Source of the DNA: CAYLLN01 sp964384375
GTDB lineage: Bacteria; Planctomycetota; Planctomycetia; Pirellulales; Pirellulaceae
DNA length: 64,000 bases
Assembly (NCBI GenBank): GCA_964384375.1
Contig: CAYLLN010000024.1
Coordinates: 19,584 to 83,583, forward strand
Direction of reading: 5' to 3'
The notes under the pieces were generated by a model. The model was given only the letters and a program-made list of their open reading frames with translations, ran no database searches and had not been told where the DNA came from. Each line of letters starts with the position of its first letter. Position 1 is the stretch's first letter. Of this stretch, positions 42,771 to 49,867 are shown in pieces. Made by a program: the position numbers and the translations under genes.

Positions 42771-42802
42771 ATCTGCCCTGCCGAGGCGGACCTGTCGGCA
42801 AG
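42771..42802. repeat. Second copy of the gccgaggcggacctg repeat
   Basis: Contains gccgaggcggacctg as at 42295-42309, followed by tcggcaag; the first copy continues ctcggcaggt. It lies 18 bp before the end of the VanZ gene. Confidence 0.65.
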
Positions 42803-42820
42803 ACGGCTCAAGGCAGTAGG

Positions 42821-43261
42821 TTATGCTCGCCGGCGTTTCGTCACGAACGCCCAGACCTTGAAGAACACCGCCATCCCCACGAGCACACCGAGCATGTCGG
42901 CCACCCAGTCGCGTACATCCGATTGCCGGAATCGGACGAAGCCCTGCGTGAATTCGTCGAGGCCCGCGTAGATTGCCAGCGACGTGAGAACGGCAAGGCC
43001 GAGAGCCACACTTGGCCGAATCCACCCACTCAGACCGACGAGCAGCAGCACGGCGAGCCCCGCAAACGCCCCTGCGTGAGCTACCTTGTCGATGTGCGGC
43101 ACCGACTCAGTCGGGCGAAAGTTTGGATCGCCCGGCAGATGCGTGCCGACGAAGAGGAGCGTCCAGTAGATCAGCAGCCCGACCAGCAGCGCTAGCCTCC
43201 ACGAGAGCGGCGGACCGCTCGCGGAATTTGAGACTTCGACATCGGCGACTGGCGGGTCCAT
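42821..43261 (-). CDS. VanZ-family membrane protein
   Basis: 146 residues with four membrane helices. The VanZ pattern is clear: LALLVGLLIYWTLLFVGTHL, then DKVAHAGAFAGLAVLLLV with the conserved His, LDEFTQGFVRFRQSDVRDWV with the conserved Glu and Asp, and a last helix MLGVLVGMAVFFKVWAF. VanZ proteins confer low-level teicoplanin resistance in enterococci but most members have an unknown envelope role, so no resistance function is claimed. It is divergent from the DUF1080 gene over 112 bp. Confidence 0.9.
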   Translation of the reverse strand: MDPPVADVEVSNSASGPPLSWRLALLVGLLIYWTLLFVGTHLPGDPNFRPTESVPHIDKVAHAGAFAGLAVLLLVGLSGWIRPSVALGLAVLTSLAIYAGLDEFTQGFVRFRQSDVRDWVADMLGVLVGMAVFFKVWAFVTKRRRA

Positions 43262-43373
43262 GACGTGAATTCCCCAGTGTAGTCGCGATGCGCATTTCCG
43301 CCTCTACCCGTTGCCTCCCTTTGCGATCACAATTGGAGTCGCTTCCCCGGCTTCCTTCCTGCGGAGAATTGCC

Positions 43374-44141
43374 ATGCATCGAATTCCCCTCACGCTTTTG
43401 CTCGTCGCATTGGTCGCATCCTCGGCGGTTGCCGATCCGAAAGCGGAGGCCGAGAAAGCCATCGCAGCCGCACAGGCTGCTGGCAAAGCGGCCGAAGCCG
43501 CGGCCAAGGCCGCTGAAGCAGCTGCCCAAGCTGCCAAGGATGCTGCTGTGAAGGCAGCAGCCGCCGCAAAAGAGGGTCAAGATAAAAACGTCACATCGCT
43601 CTTCGACGGCAAGACGCTCGGCGGCTGGAAGAAGACCGACTTCGCCGGGGCGGGCGAAGTAAAGGTTGAGAATGGCCACCTGCTCCTCGAAATGGGCGAC
43701 ACGCTGACCGGCGTCACCTGGAAAGATGCCGACAAGCTCCCCAAGGACAACTACGAAATCACGCTCTCAGCGATGAAGCGGAAGGGGGACGACTTTTTCT
43801 GCGGCCTGACGTTCCCCGTTCGCGACTCGCACGCCAGCTTCATCCTCGGCGGCTGGGGAGGGACGCTCGTCGGCATGTCGAGCATCGACGGCCTGGACGC
43901 GAGCGAGAACGAAACGACCATCTATCGCAAGTTCGAGCGCGAAAAGTGGTACAAGGTCCGCCTCCGCGTGGCAGGCGGCAAGGTCGAGGGGTGGGTCGAT
44001 GACGAGCAGGTGATCGACGTCGAGCTGAAGGACAAGAAGATTTCGACTCGGATCGAAGTCGATGCCAGCCGGCCGCTCGGCCTTTCGACGTATCAAGTTT
44101 CCGCGGCGTATAAGGACATCCAGCTCAAACGACTCAAGTAG
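43374..44141 (+). CDS. DUF1080 (3-keto-disaccharide hydrolase-like) protein with Ala-rich helix
   Basis: 255 residues from the ATG at 43374 (cggagaattgcc upstream). A signal peptide (IPLTLLLVALVASSAVA) is followed by a 50-residue Ala/Lys/Glu helix (residues 24-66, built from AAEAAAKAAEAAAQAA-like heptads), probably a coiled coil. DUF1080 then starts with VTSLFDGKTLGGWKKTDFAG and continues with a LamG-like beta-sandwich (DNYEITLSAMKRKGDDFFCG, VGMSSIDGLDASENETT, KWYKVRLRVAGGKVEGWVDD). Characterised DUF1080 relatives cleave 3-keto-glycosides; others bind carbohydrate. The coiled coil may let it multimerise on the cell surface. Confidence 0.88.
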   Translation: MHRIPLTLLLVALVASSAVADPKAEAEKAIAAAQAAGKAAEAAAKAAEAAAQAAKDAAVKAAAAAKEGQDKNVTSLFDGKTLGGWKKTDFAGAGEVKVENGHLLLEMGDTLTGVTWKDADKLPKDNYEITLSAMKRKGDDFFCGLTFPVRDSHASFILGGWGGTLVGMSSIDGLDASENETTIYRKFEREKWYKVRLRVAGGKVEGWVDDEQVIDVELKDKKISTRIEVDASRPLGLSTYQVSAAYKDIQLKRLK

Positions 44142-44148
44142 CAGCGGG

Positions 44149-44253
44149 GCTCGGGGCTGGGGTCTAGGGACAGAGGGCATCGTCTGATTATGCGATGGGC
44201 TCTACAGGTTACAGCAGTCGCCCCTCAACCCCGAGTCCCGAAACCCTAGCCCC
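44149..44253. repeat. Inverted G/C-rich repeat pair before tadA
   Basis: A left arm gctcggggctggggtctagg (about 44149-44168) and a right arm ccccgagtcccgaaacccta (44230-44249) are roughly complementary. The right arm is also a near copy of the sequence at 54684-54735 (ccccgagtcccaaaccctga), which lies inside the flavin monooxygenase gene. Confidence 0.6.
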
Positions 44254-44258
44254 TTCCG

Positions 44259-44720
44259 ATGACCCACGACCACTACATGCGGCAAGCCCTCGACGAGGCG
44301 CAGGCCGCCTTCGAAGAGGATGAAGTGCCGGTGGGGGCAGTCATCGTGCAGGGGGAGCGCGTCATTGCCGCGGCTCACAACCAGCGCGAGCAGCTCGCCG
44401 ATCCGACCGCCCATGCCGAAATGATCGCCGTCACGCAGGCTGCCGGTGCCTTGGGCGACTGGCGGCTGGAGGGATGCACGCTCTACGTCACGCTCGAGCC
44501 GTGCATCATGTGCAGCGGCGCAATCCTGCAAGCACGCATTCCGGTCGTCGTGTACGGCGCGACCGATCCCAAGGCGGGCGCGGTCCAGTCGCTTTTTCAC
44601 TTGCTCTCGGACAATCGGCTGAATCACCGTTGTCAGGTGGTGCCTGGTGTGCTGGCCGGTCCGTGCGGAGAGCTGCTCACGCGATTTTTTCAGGAGCAGC
44701 GACGAATGGGGAAGAAGTAG
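44259..44720 (+). CDS. tadA: tRNA-specific adenosine deaminase
   Basis: 153 residues, the normal size. The cytidine-deaminase-fold zinc site is complete: H52-A-E54 (HAEM) with the proton-shuttle Glu, and P81-C82-xx-C85 (EPCIMCSGA). MRQALDEAQAAFEEDEVPVGAVI at the start and SLFHLLSDNRLNH near the end are typical of TadA and not of other deaminases. It converts A34 of tRNA-Arg(ACG) to inosine and should be essential. It follows a repeat-rich spacer behind the DUF1080 gene and is probably transcribed separately. Confidence 0.96.
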   Translation: MTHDHYMRQALDEAQAAFEEDEVPVGAVIVQGERVIAAAHNQREQLADPTAHAEMIAVTQAAGALGDWRLEGCTLYVTLEPCIMCSGAILQARIPVVVYGATDPKAGAVQSLFHLLSDNRLNHRCQVVPGVLAGPCGELLTRFFQEQRRMGKK

Positions 44721-44722
44721 CT

Positions 44723-44763
44723 GGGAGGGCGAGCTTCGGGAGGGCGAGGCTCCCGCCGAGCCG
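44723..44763 (+). repeat. Interspersed repeat directly after tadA
   Basis: gggagggcgagcttc, then gggagggcgaggctcccgcc and gagccg. Two gggagggcgag units in tandem are followed by a part that can fold (ggctc/gagcc). The same unit, with a few changes, is found inside the ROK kinase gene at 6576-6603. Confidence 0.75.
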
Positions 44764-45025
44764 CTTGTCGCGATGGGGACACAGCTCAGCAGAAGCTTTG
44801 CCATCCCATTTCAACATGAACGGAATGGAGGCCGCTTGGCGGAAGGCAGATCACGAAGACACGAACGGTGCAGAAAGCACGAAGGGAGTTTGTTCGTGTT
44901 TTCGATCTTTCGCGGTTTCGTGATCGTTCGGGCCAGGGTTAGTCCATGCGATTTGACCCACAGATATCCGACTTCCGAACGCGAGCGCGGTGCAAGCACC
45001 GTGTCGAAATAGGCGCGACAGAGTT
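44764..45025. other. Rest of the tadA-DUF1559 intergenic stretch
   Basis: Between the two repeats and up to the end of the DUF1559 gene nothing coding is visible. A 77-bp inverted-end element lies at 44849-44925. Confidence 0.5.
44849..44925. repeat. 77-bp element with 9-bp inverted ends, copy 1
   Basis: Begins gatcacgaa and ends ttcgtgatc, a perfect 9-bp inverted repeat. Inside, acacgaa and ttcgtgt can also pair, so the unit folds into a long imperfect hairpin. A near-identical copy lies at 46921-46996; both are followed by gttcgggccaggg. No transposase gene is near. It behaves like a MITE or large palindromic repeat. Confidence 0.85.
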
Positions 45026-45874
45026 TTAGGGGAGCTCGACTTCCTCGCCGCCGGCGATCGTCAGGAGCGCTCGCACGGTTGCTGGAGGCGTGTCGTTTTC
45101 CAGAGCGCTGACGCTGCCGTCACAGCGGACGAACTGGGCCATCGTTCCGCGGCCCTGGTCTTGGTACGCGCCGTGGCAACTACAGATGCCTTGACCCTGC
45201 ATCGGATTGATTTGCAGCGGCATCTGTGTCGTGTGCAAATCGCGAGGCTCCATCCAATGAATGCCGGAGTTGTGCGACTCGACGACGAGCAATGTGTTGC
45301 TCGATCCGTCCTTGATCTTGGCCAGCGAGACGGCCTTCGCACCCGGCCAGACCGTTTCAGGTCCGACGACGGCGAGGTAGCTGGTCATGCCGCTCGGCGG
45401 GTCGGTGTCGGGGTCGCTCGGACAGCGATATAGATGCATCTCGGGATACATCTTCGCGAGGAGACTGTTGTTCGGTCCATCCCACGGTTCGTCGAAGCGG
45501 TATTGCTTGTAGAGATTCTCTTGCTCAAGGAATGGGAGGATCAGGACACGCCAGCTATGCATCGGTCGCCCGTTGGCATCAGCGACATAAGCAGGAGGGA
45601 AAGACTTATAGACGTCGTGGTAGTTCTGCAGGGCGATGCCGAGTTGGCGGAGATTGTTTTGACACGAGCTGCGTCTGAAATGAACGCGACTGCCGCCATC
45701 CACGGCCGGGAGCAACAGTAAGACAATCGCGGCGAGAACCGCCACAACCAGTGTCGCGACGAACAGATGCCGCAACGAGAATTGAAACGGCTTCTCGGCC
45801 GGCGGCGACGTAGCAAGTGCGGTTTGGCCGCTTGGAAGCTGCGGAGCCGTTGGATGATCCGATGCGTCGTTCAT
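45026..45874 (-). CDS. DUF1559-type protein without pilin leader
   Basis: 282 residues. A cytoplasmic N-terminus of about 30 residues, FQFSLRHLFVATLVV, and one hydrophobic helix (LFVATLVVAVLAAIVLLLLP) replace the prepilin leader. The DUF1559 part is recognisable: RRSSCQNNLRQLGIALQNYH, FPPAYVADANGRPMHSWRVL, ILPFLEQENLYKQYRFDEPW, RCPSDPDTDPPSGMTSYLAV and DGSSNTLLVVE. So it is an anchored soluble domain, not a pilin. It lies 6 bp behind its paralogue at 45881-46804 and shares most motifs with it, a tandem duplication. The FSLRHL segment recurs in planctomycete membrane proteins. Confidence 0.88.
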   Translation of the reverse strand: MNDASDHPTAPQLPSGQTALATSPPAEKPFQFSLRHLFVATLVVAVLAAIVLLLLPAVDGGSRVHFRRSSCQNNLRQLGIALQNYHDVYKSFPPAYVADANGRPMHSWRVLILPFLEQENLYKQYRFDEPWDGPNNSLLAKMYPEMHLYRCPSDPDTDPPSGMTSYLAVVGPETVWPGAKAVSLAKIKDGSSNTLLVVESHNSGIHWMEPRDLHTTQMPLQINPMQGQGICSCHGAYQDQGRGTMAQFVRCDGSVSALENDTPPATVRALLTIAGGEEVELP

Positions 45875-45880
45875 AGCGTT

Positions 45881-46804
45881 CTACGGCAGTTCCACGTCTT
45901 CGCCGCCGGAGATTGTGAGGAGGGCACGGACAGTATGCGGCGGTAGATCGCCATCAAGGCGCTGAACCTGTCCATCCGCCAACAGGCACATGGCAGACCC
46001 GCTACTGTCGCGCGGGTTTTTGGAATAGTGACCGCTGCCAATTCCCTGACCATGCGGCGGATTGATGCCGACCGACATTTGCGTCGTATGCAAGTCACGC
46101 GGCTCCATCCAATGAATTCCCGATTGATGGGACTCCACAACAAGCAGCGTGTTTTGCGGACCATCGGTGATGTCGGCCCGCGACACCCGCTTTGCCCCCT
46201 TCCAGGCAGCCTCTGGTCCGACTACAGCGAGGTAACTCGTCATCTGGCTTCCGACATCGGAAGGCGAGTCGTCGGGGCAGCGATAAACATCGGGCATCTT
46301 GTCGGCTAGCAGACGATTGTGCGGACCATCCCACGGTTCGTCGAAGCGGTACTGATCGTAAAGACTCCCTTGCTCCAGATACGGAAGAATCAACACTCGC
46401 CAACTATGCATCGGACGGCCGTTGGCATCGGCGATGTGAGCGGGAGGAAAACAGCCGTGTGCGTCGTGATACTGCTGGAGCGCGAGACCGATATAGCGCA
46501 GCTGCATTTTGCAAGTCGATCGATGGCTCGTGTGTGGATGCGGAACTGCGATCGGCATCAACACCTGGCTGAACAACACTACGAAGGCAATCATGCCGGC
46601 GAGGAACCACCCGTTGCCGTTGTACACGCCGAAACTCATGACGAGCACGCTCGCGAGGATCAAGCACAGCAACACGCCCCACGCACCGAGTTGCGAAATC
46701 AAGGCGATCGGGACGGCGATGACCGCCGTGAGCACGAGCAAGTGCCGCAGCGAGAATTGAAAAGCGGGTTCGACGATCCGCCGAGAGTCGCCCGTGTCGC
46801 TCAT
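45881..46804 (-). CDS. DUF1559-type membrane protein, paralogue of the next gene
   Basis: 307 residues from the ATG at 46804; the frame is open far upstream but through repeat sequence. After FQFSLRHLLVL come three hydrophobic segments (TAVIAVPIALISQLGAWGVL, LCLILASVLVMSFGV, FLAGMIAFVVLFSQVLMP) where the neighbour has one. The DUF1559 body follows: CKMQLRYIGLALQQYHDAHG, DANGRPMHSWRVLILPYLEQ, YRCPDDSPSDVGSQMTSYLA, LLVVESHQSGIHWMEPRDLH. It is first in a two-gene operon with the paralogue. Function unknown. Confidence 0.88.
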   Translation of the reverse strand: MSDTGDSRRIVEPAFQFSLRHLLVLTAVIAVPIALISQLGAWGVLLCLILASVLVMSFGVYNGNGWFLAGMIAFVVLFSQVLMPIAVPHPHTSHRSTCKMQLRYIGLALQQYHDAHGCFPPAHIADANGRPMHSWRVLILPYLEQGSLYDQYRFDEPWDGPHNRLLADKMPDVYRCPDDSPSDVGSQMTSYLAVVGPEAAWKGAKRVSRADITDGPQNTLLVVESHQSGIHWMEPRDLHTTQMSVGINPPHGQGIGSGHYSKNPRDSSGSAMCLLADGQVQRLDGDLPPHTVRALLTISGGEDVELP

Positions 46805-46920
46805 GAGAGGTGCCGCGAGGAGAAGGGGGAACGCGCGACGAACCTGCCATTGATTGTACGCACGAGGAGCGGGGATTGCGCGGCGAGGCGAAAGATAGGG
46901 AGACCGGTTGGAGGAGAACG

Positions 46921-46996
46921 GATCACGAAGACACGAACGGGGCAGAAAGCACGAAGGGGCAGATTCGTGTTTTCGGCCTTTCGTGGTTTCGTGATC
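46921..46996. repeat. 76-bp element with 9-bp inverted ends, copy 2
   Basis: gatcacgaa at 46921 and ttcgtgatc at 46988-46996. It differs from copy 1 (44849-44925) at only a few positions and one single-base gap in the centre, in the same orientation about 2.07 kb away. The two copies bracket the DUF1559 pair. Confidence 0.88.
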
Positions 46997-47040
46997 GTTC
47001 GGGCCAGGGGCGGTACATGTACGAACCGCCCGAGAGCGAG

Positions 47041-47067
47041 AAGTCCCGCCGGGCCGGCGGGACCTAC
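47041..47067. repeat. Hairpin repeat, gtcccgcc/ggcgggac arms
   Basis: gtcccgcc and ggcgggac pair around a short gggcc loop and the unit ends cctac. A related copy is at 13110-13136. Confidence 0.75.
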
Positions 47068-47085
47068 GGGGACGGCGGAAGCTAC

Positions 47086-47103
47086 GGCAGGACAAGTCCT
47101 GCC
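47086..47103. repeat. Hairpin repeat, ggcaggac/gtcctgcc arms
   Basis: An 8-bp perfect stem (47086-47093 with 47096-47103) with a two-base loop. It lies 20 bp after the stop codon of the minus-strand SGNH gene and could serve as its terminator, though no T-run follows. Confidence 0.65.
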
Positions 47104-47122
47104 CTACGGCTGGGCAAGCAGC

Positions 47123-48418
47123 TTACGGCAGCTGCGCTACCTTCAGCGTGTGCTTCACCGCGCCGAGCTTCTCGCGGGCGGCGACATCGAGGGTGGCCTG
47201 GCGGGCATGGAAGCCGGCGACGAGGGTCTTCAAGGCTTCCTGCACCTTGGGATCGGCCTTCACTTCTGCGGGATAGTTACGGAACTGCGTAATGACGTTC
47301 TTGATCATGTACGTCTCGAAGGCTTGCTTCGCACCGACGGCTGCGACGAGTTCCGCGAACTTCGCATCGAACGGCGTCTTGTCGAACTCGGCCGCCAGGT
47401 TGATGCCGGCGGCAAGTTGGTCCTTCGTGAACTCCTTCGACTGTTCGCCCCAAGTGACCACCGCCTTGGGCGTATCGAGGTTCTTCACCACGAGCGTCAG
47501 CCGGTTCAGATCCTGGTTGAACGGCACGAAGGGGGTGATGCTCCGCGTGCTGCCGGACGTCTTGCCGTCGCCGTCGAAGCAGAACGGCCAGCGGGTGCTT
47601 TCGAGCGTGATTTCGCCGCCGCGGCCGCTCGCCACTTTGTGTCCGCCTTCCGCCGTCGCTTCGCCGGCCAGATCGACCGTGATCGTGCCGATGTTGCCAT
47701 CGACGCCGAGCCCCTTGAGAAACGCATACGCCATGAGGAGTTGCCCGTTGGGGCCGGGATGAAAGCCGTCGCCGCCGCACACGTCGTACTTGTTGCCGAG
47801 CGACTCCTGGGCCTTCTTCATCGTGTCGTACATCGCGTCATGCACGTTCGCGAACGGTTGCTTGTTTTCGGTCGCCAGCTTCTTCGCGATGTCGCGGAGG
47901 TGGGCGAGGTTGTCGTTGTACGCCACGTGAGCCGGCTGATCCCCCATCTTCTGGCCGGGGCGGAAGAAATACTGATCGACCGCGCCGGGCGAACCGACGA
48001 CGATCGACCGCACGCCCGCCTTGGAGAGGCCCGCGAGCACGCGCCGCATGTTCGCTTCATACGCCCCGCCGATCTGATCGTTGTACGGCTGATAGCTCCC
48101 GTCGTTCATGCCGTAGCAGAGTGTGACGACCGTGGGCTTGAAGCCGGCCAGATCGTTCTCCAGCCGATCGGCAAAGCCGTTGGCTCGTTCGCCGCTCCAG
48201 CCGTACTGCAGCACCTTGAGGTCCGGCACCCCGGAGCACGCGAGCAGGTACGCCTCGACATACTTGCTGTAGAGCTTCTGCTCGGTGATCGAATCGCCGA
48301 CGATGCCGACGCGATCGCCGGGCTGCAGGACGGAGTCGGCGGCGCGAGCCAGGCGAGGCACGGCAGCCAAGGCGACAAGTGCAGTCAGGCAGGCGAACAA
48401 AGCGGCGCGGCGCAGCAT
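47123..48418 (-). CDS. Exported SGNH/GDSL hydrolase
   Basis: 431 residues from the ATG at 48418, with signal peptide (LFACLTALVALAAVPRLARAA). The SGNH blocks are present: GDSIT with S43, GMND with N105 (LCYGMNDGSY), a Gly in YGWSGERANGF and the DxxH pair D217/H220 (GGDGFHPGPNG). After the hydrolase (30-260) about 170 residues follow with a beta part (TLVVKNLDTPKAVVTWGEQS) and a helical end. Such enzymes are esterases or acetyl-glycan deacetylases acting outside the cell. Divergent from the gene at 48538 over 119 bp. Confidence 0.9.
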   Translation of the reverse strand: MLRRAALFACLTALVALAAVPRLARAADSVLQPGDRVGIVGDSITEQKLYSKYVEAYLLACSGVPDLKVLQYGWSGERANGFADRLENDLAGFKPTVVTLCYGMNDGSYQPYNDQIGGAYEANMRRVLAGLSKAGVRSIVVGSPGAVDQYFFRPGQKMGDQPAHVAYNDNLAHLRDIAKKLATENKQPFANVHDAMYDTMKKAQESLGNKYDVCGGDGFHPGPNGQLLMAYAFLKGLGVDGNIGTITVDLAGEATAEGGHKVASGRGGEITLESTRWPFCFDGDGKTSGSTRSITPFVPFNQDLNRLTLVVKNLDTPKAVVTWGEQSKEFTKDQLAAGINLAAEFDKTPFDAKFAELVAAVGAKQAFETYMIKNVITQFRNYPAEVKADPKVQEALKTLVAGFHARQATLDVAAREKLGAVKHTLKVAQLP

Positions 48419-48537
48419 GGGAGGGCTCCAGGCAGAATCGAAAGGGAGGGCGTGTTTCAGTTCGCAGTCAGAACGGCTACTGTACTCCATCGAACACGGC
48501 ATCGCGAGTTGGCCGCGGGTCGAAAGAGGGGGCCTCG

Positions 48538-49512
48538 ATGATCGTTCCTCAGTTCTGGGCCGAAGGGCGGCTCCGCGATCGTGTGAACGACCGGCAGGTG
48601 ACGATTCGCCGCTTCGGCTGGTCGGACGAAAGCCAGCAAGCGGCACAGGCACATGCCGATCAGCGGGCGCGCGAGGCGATGGACCGCGTCCGCTCGGGCG
48701 CGCAGGTCGAGCGCCGCGACCTCAAGCGGGCCTACAACGGCTCCGAAGGGGTGCCGATTCGCGAAGAGATCATCAGCCGGATCGGTCCGACGGTCATCAC
48801 GCGGAACGGCTACGGGGCACTTTGCCTGAACACGCCGAACGTGCTCTTTGCCGACATTGATTTTGAGTGGGGGCCAAGTGGCTACTCGATCGCCGGTTGG
48901 ATGGGAATCATGTTGTGCGGCGCTGTTGCAATGGGTTGGTTCTGGGACTGGAAAATTGGAGTGGCTTCGGGCTTGCTGTCGTGGCTGCTCGGATATGCGA
49001 TCGCCGTTGGTATCGAGCGACTGCGGATTGCAGTGGTTGGTCGTCCCGAGGAAGTGGCCCGCCGCCGAGTGGAAGCGTTCCTGCGCTCGCATCCAGAGTG
49101 GCGCGTTCGGCTGTATCAGACGCCAGCAGGTCTGCGCGTGCTCGCGCTGCATCGGACGTTCGATCCGCAGGAGTCGGCTGTAGCAGAGTGCTTTGCCGCG
49201 TTGGGCACCGACCCGATCTACGTCCGCATGTGTCAGCGGCAGAACTGCTTTCGTGCTCGGCTGACTCCCAAGCCGTGGCGAGTCGGGATCGGACACCACA
49301 TGAAGCCCAGACCAGGCGTATGGCCGATCAATCCCGAACGAATGCCTGAACGTCAAGCGTGGATCGCCGAGTACGAACGGGCCTCGGCGAGCTACGCTTC
49401 GTGCCGGTTCATCGCCGACTTGGGAACGACCGCAATCCATCCGGACGCGGCCGACGTGCTCCGCCTGCACGACGAAATGTGCCAATCGGAGAGCGACCTT
49501 CCGCTGGCCTAG
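48538..49512 (+). CDS. Two-helix membrane protein of unknown family
   Basis: 324 residues from the ATG at 48538 (agagggggcctcg upstream). Residues 1-100 are soluble and charged (WSDESQQAAQAHADQRAREA). Then FADIDFEWGPSGYS and two membrane helices (IAGWMGIMLCGAVAMGWFW and VASGLLSWLLGYAIAVGIE) appear, followed by a 160-residue soluble domain with RLYQTPAGLRVLALHRTFDP and a Cys pair (MCQRQNCFRARLTP). I do not recognise the family. Both soluble parts probably face the cytoplasm. It converges with a small membrane protein gene after 4 bp. Confidence 0.78.
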   Translation: MIVPQFWAEGRLRDRVNDRQVTIRRFGWSDESQQAAQAHADQRAREAMDRVRSGAQVERRDLKRAYNGSEGVPIREEIISRIGPTVITRNGYGALCLNTPNVLFADIDFEWGPSGYSIAGWMGIMLCGAVAMGWFWDWKIGVASGLLSWLLGYAIAVGIERLRIAVVGRPEEVARRRVEAFLRSHPEWRVRLYQTPAGLRVLALHRTFDPQESAVAECFAALGTDPIYVRMCQRQNCFRARLTPKPWRVGIGHHMKPRPGVWPINPERMPERQAWIAEYERASASYASCRFIADLGTTAIHPDAADVLRLHDEMCQSESDLPLA

Positions 49513-49516
49513 CGAC

Positions 49517-49825
49517 TCACCACGTCACCGTGCCGGAATTTGCCGGCGGCTGCGGCTCGACGGCAGGGTCCACCCAGAGGCCAATGTATGTGATCGTGAC
49601 ATGCGTGAACGCCCCCGAGTTCCGGCAGCAAAAGTCGATCGGATAGTACACGCCCCCCACTCGGTTCGTCGTTTCGGGGCTGATGTACCCGTGATGAATG
49701 GCCCAATTCCAGGGACCCAGCGAAAGAAAATACATCACTGCGAGCAGCACGAGTCCGACGACCGCGGCAATCGCGACGGCCGCCCCGCTTCGTTTCGCGG
49801 GCGATGGTGCAGGGGATTCGTCCAT
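49517..49825 (-). CDS. Small membrane protein of unknown family
   Basis: 102 residues from the ATG at 49825. One membrane helix (AAVAIAAVVGLVLLAVMYFL) follows a short polar tail. The exposed part is aromatic and contains two neighbouring cysteines (IDFCCRNSG) and a Pro-rich end. Its reading frame was preferred to an overlapping one because of the clean helix. Convergent with the gene ending at 49512 and 42 bp downstream of polX, which is on the same strand. Confidence 0.62.
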   Translation of the reverse strand: MDESPAPSPAKRSGAAVAIAAVVGLVLLAVMYFLSLGPWNWAIHHGYISPETTNRVGGVYYPIDFCCRNSGAFTHVTITYIGLWVDPAVEPQPPANSGTVTW

Positions 49826-49867
49826 GCCCAGATTGTAGGCGACGGTGGTGTGCAAGACCTACGTCGA

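Larger units (their letters stand above)
42084..42820. other. Intergenic repeat cluster
   Basis: 737 bp without a credible gene between two minus-strand genes. At least five palindromic or repeat units lie here (42197, 42284, 42340, 42692, 42771). The middle part (42400-42690) shows nothing recognisable. Confidence 0.7.
46805..47122. other. Intergenic stretch made largely of repeats
   Basis: 318 bp between two minus-strand genes. It contains the second 76-bp inverted-end element and two hairpin repeats. No gene. A promoter for the DUF1559 pair should lie near 46805-46900, but none is clear. Confidence 0.6.

Noticed and set aside
42821..43261. Teicoplanin resistance gene
   Set aside because: VanZ-family membership is clear, but no vanA-type operon surrounds it and most family members are not resistance genes.
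46319..48541. 740-codon plus-strand frame
   Set aside because: It crosses repeats and is antisense to the DUF1559 and SGNH genes; no domain.
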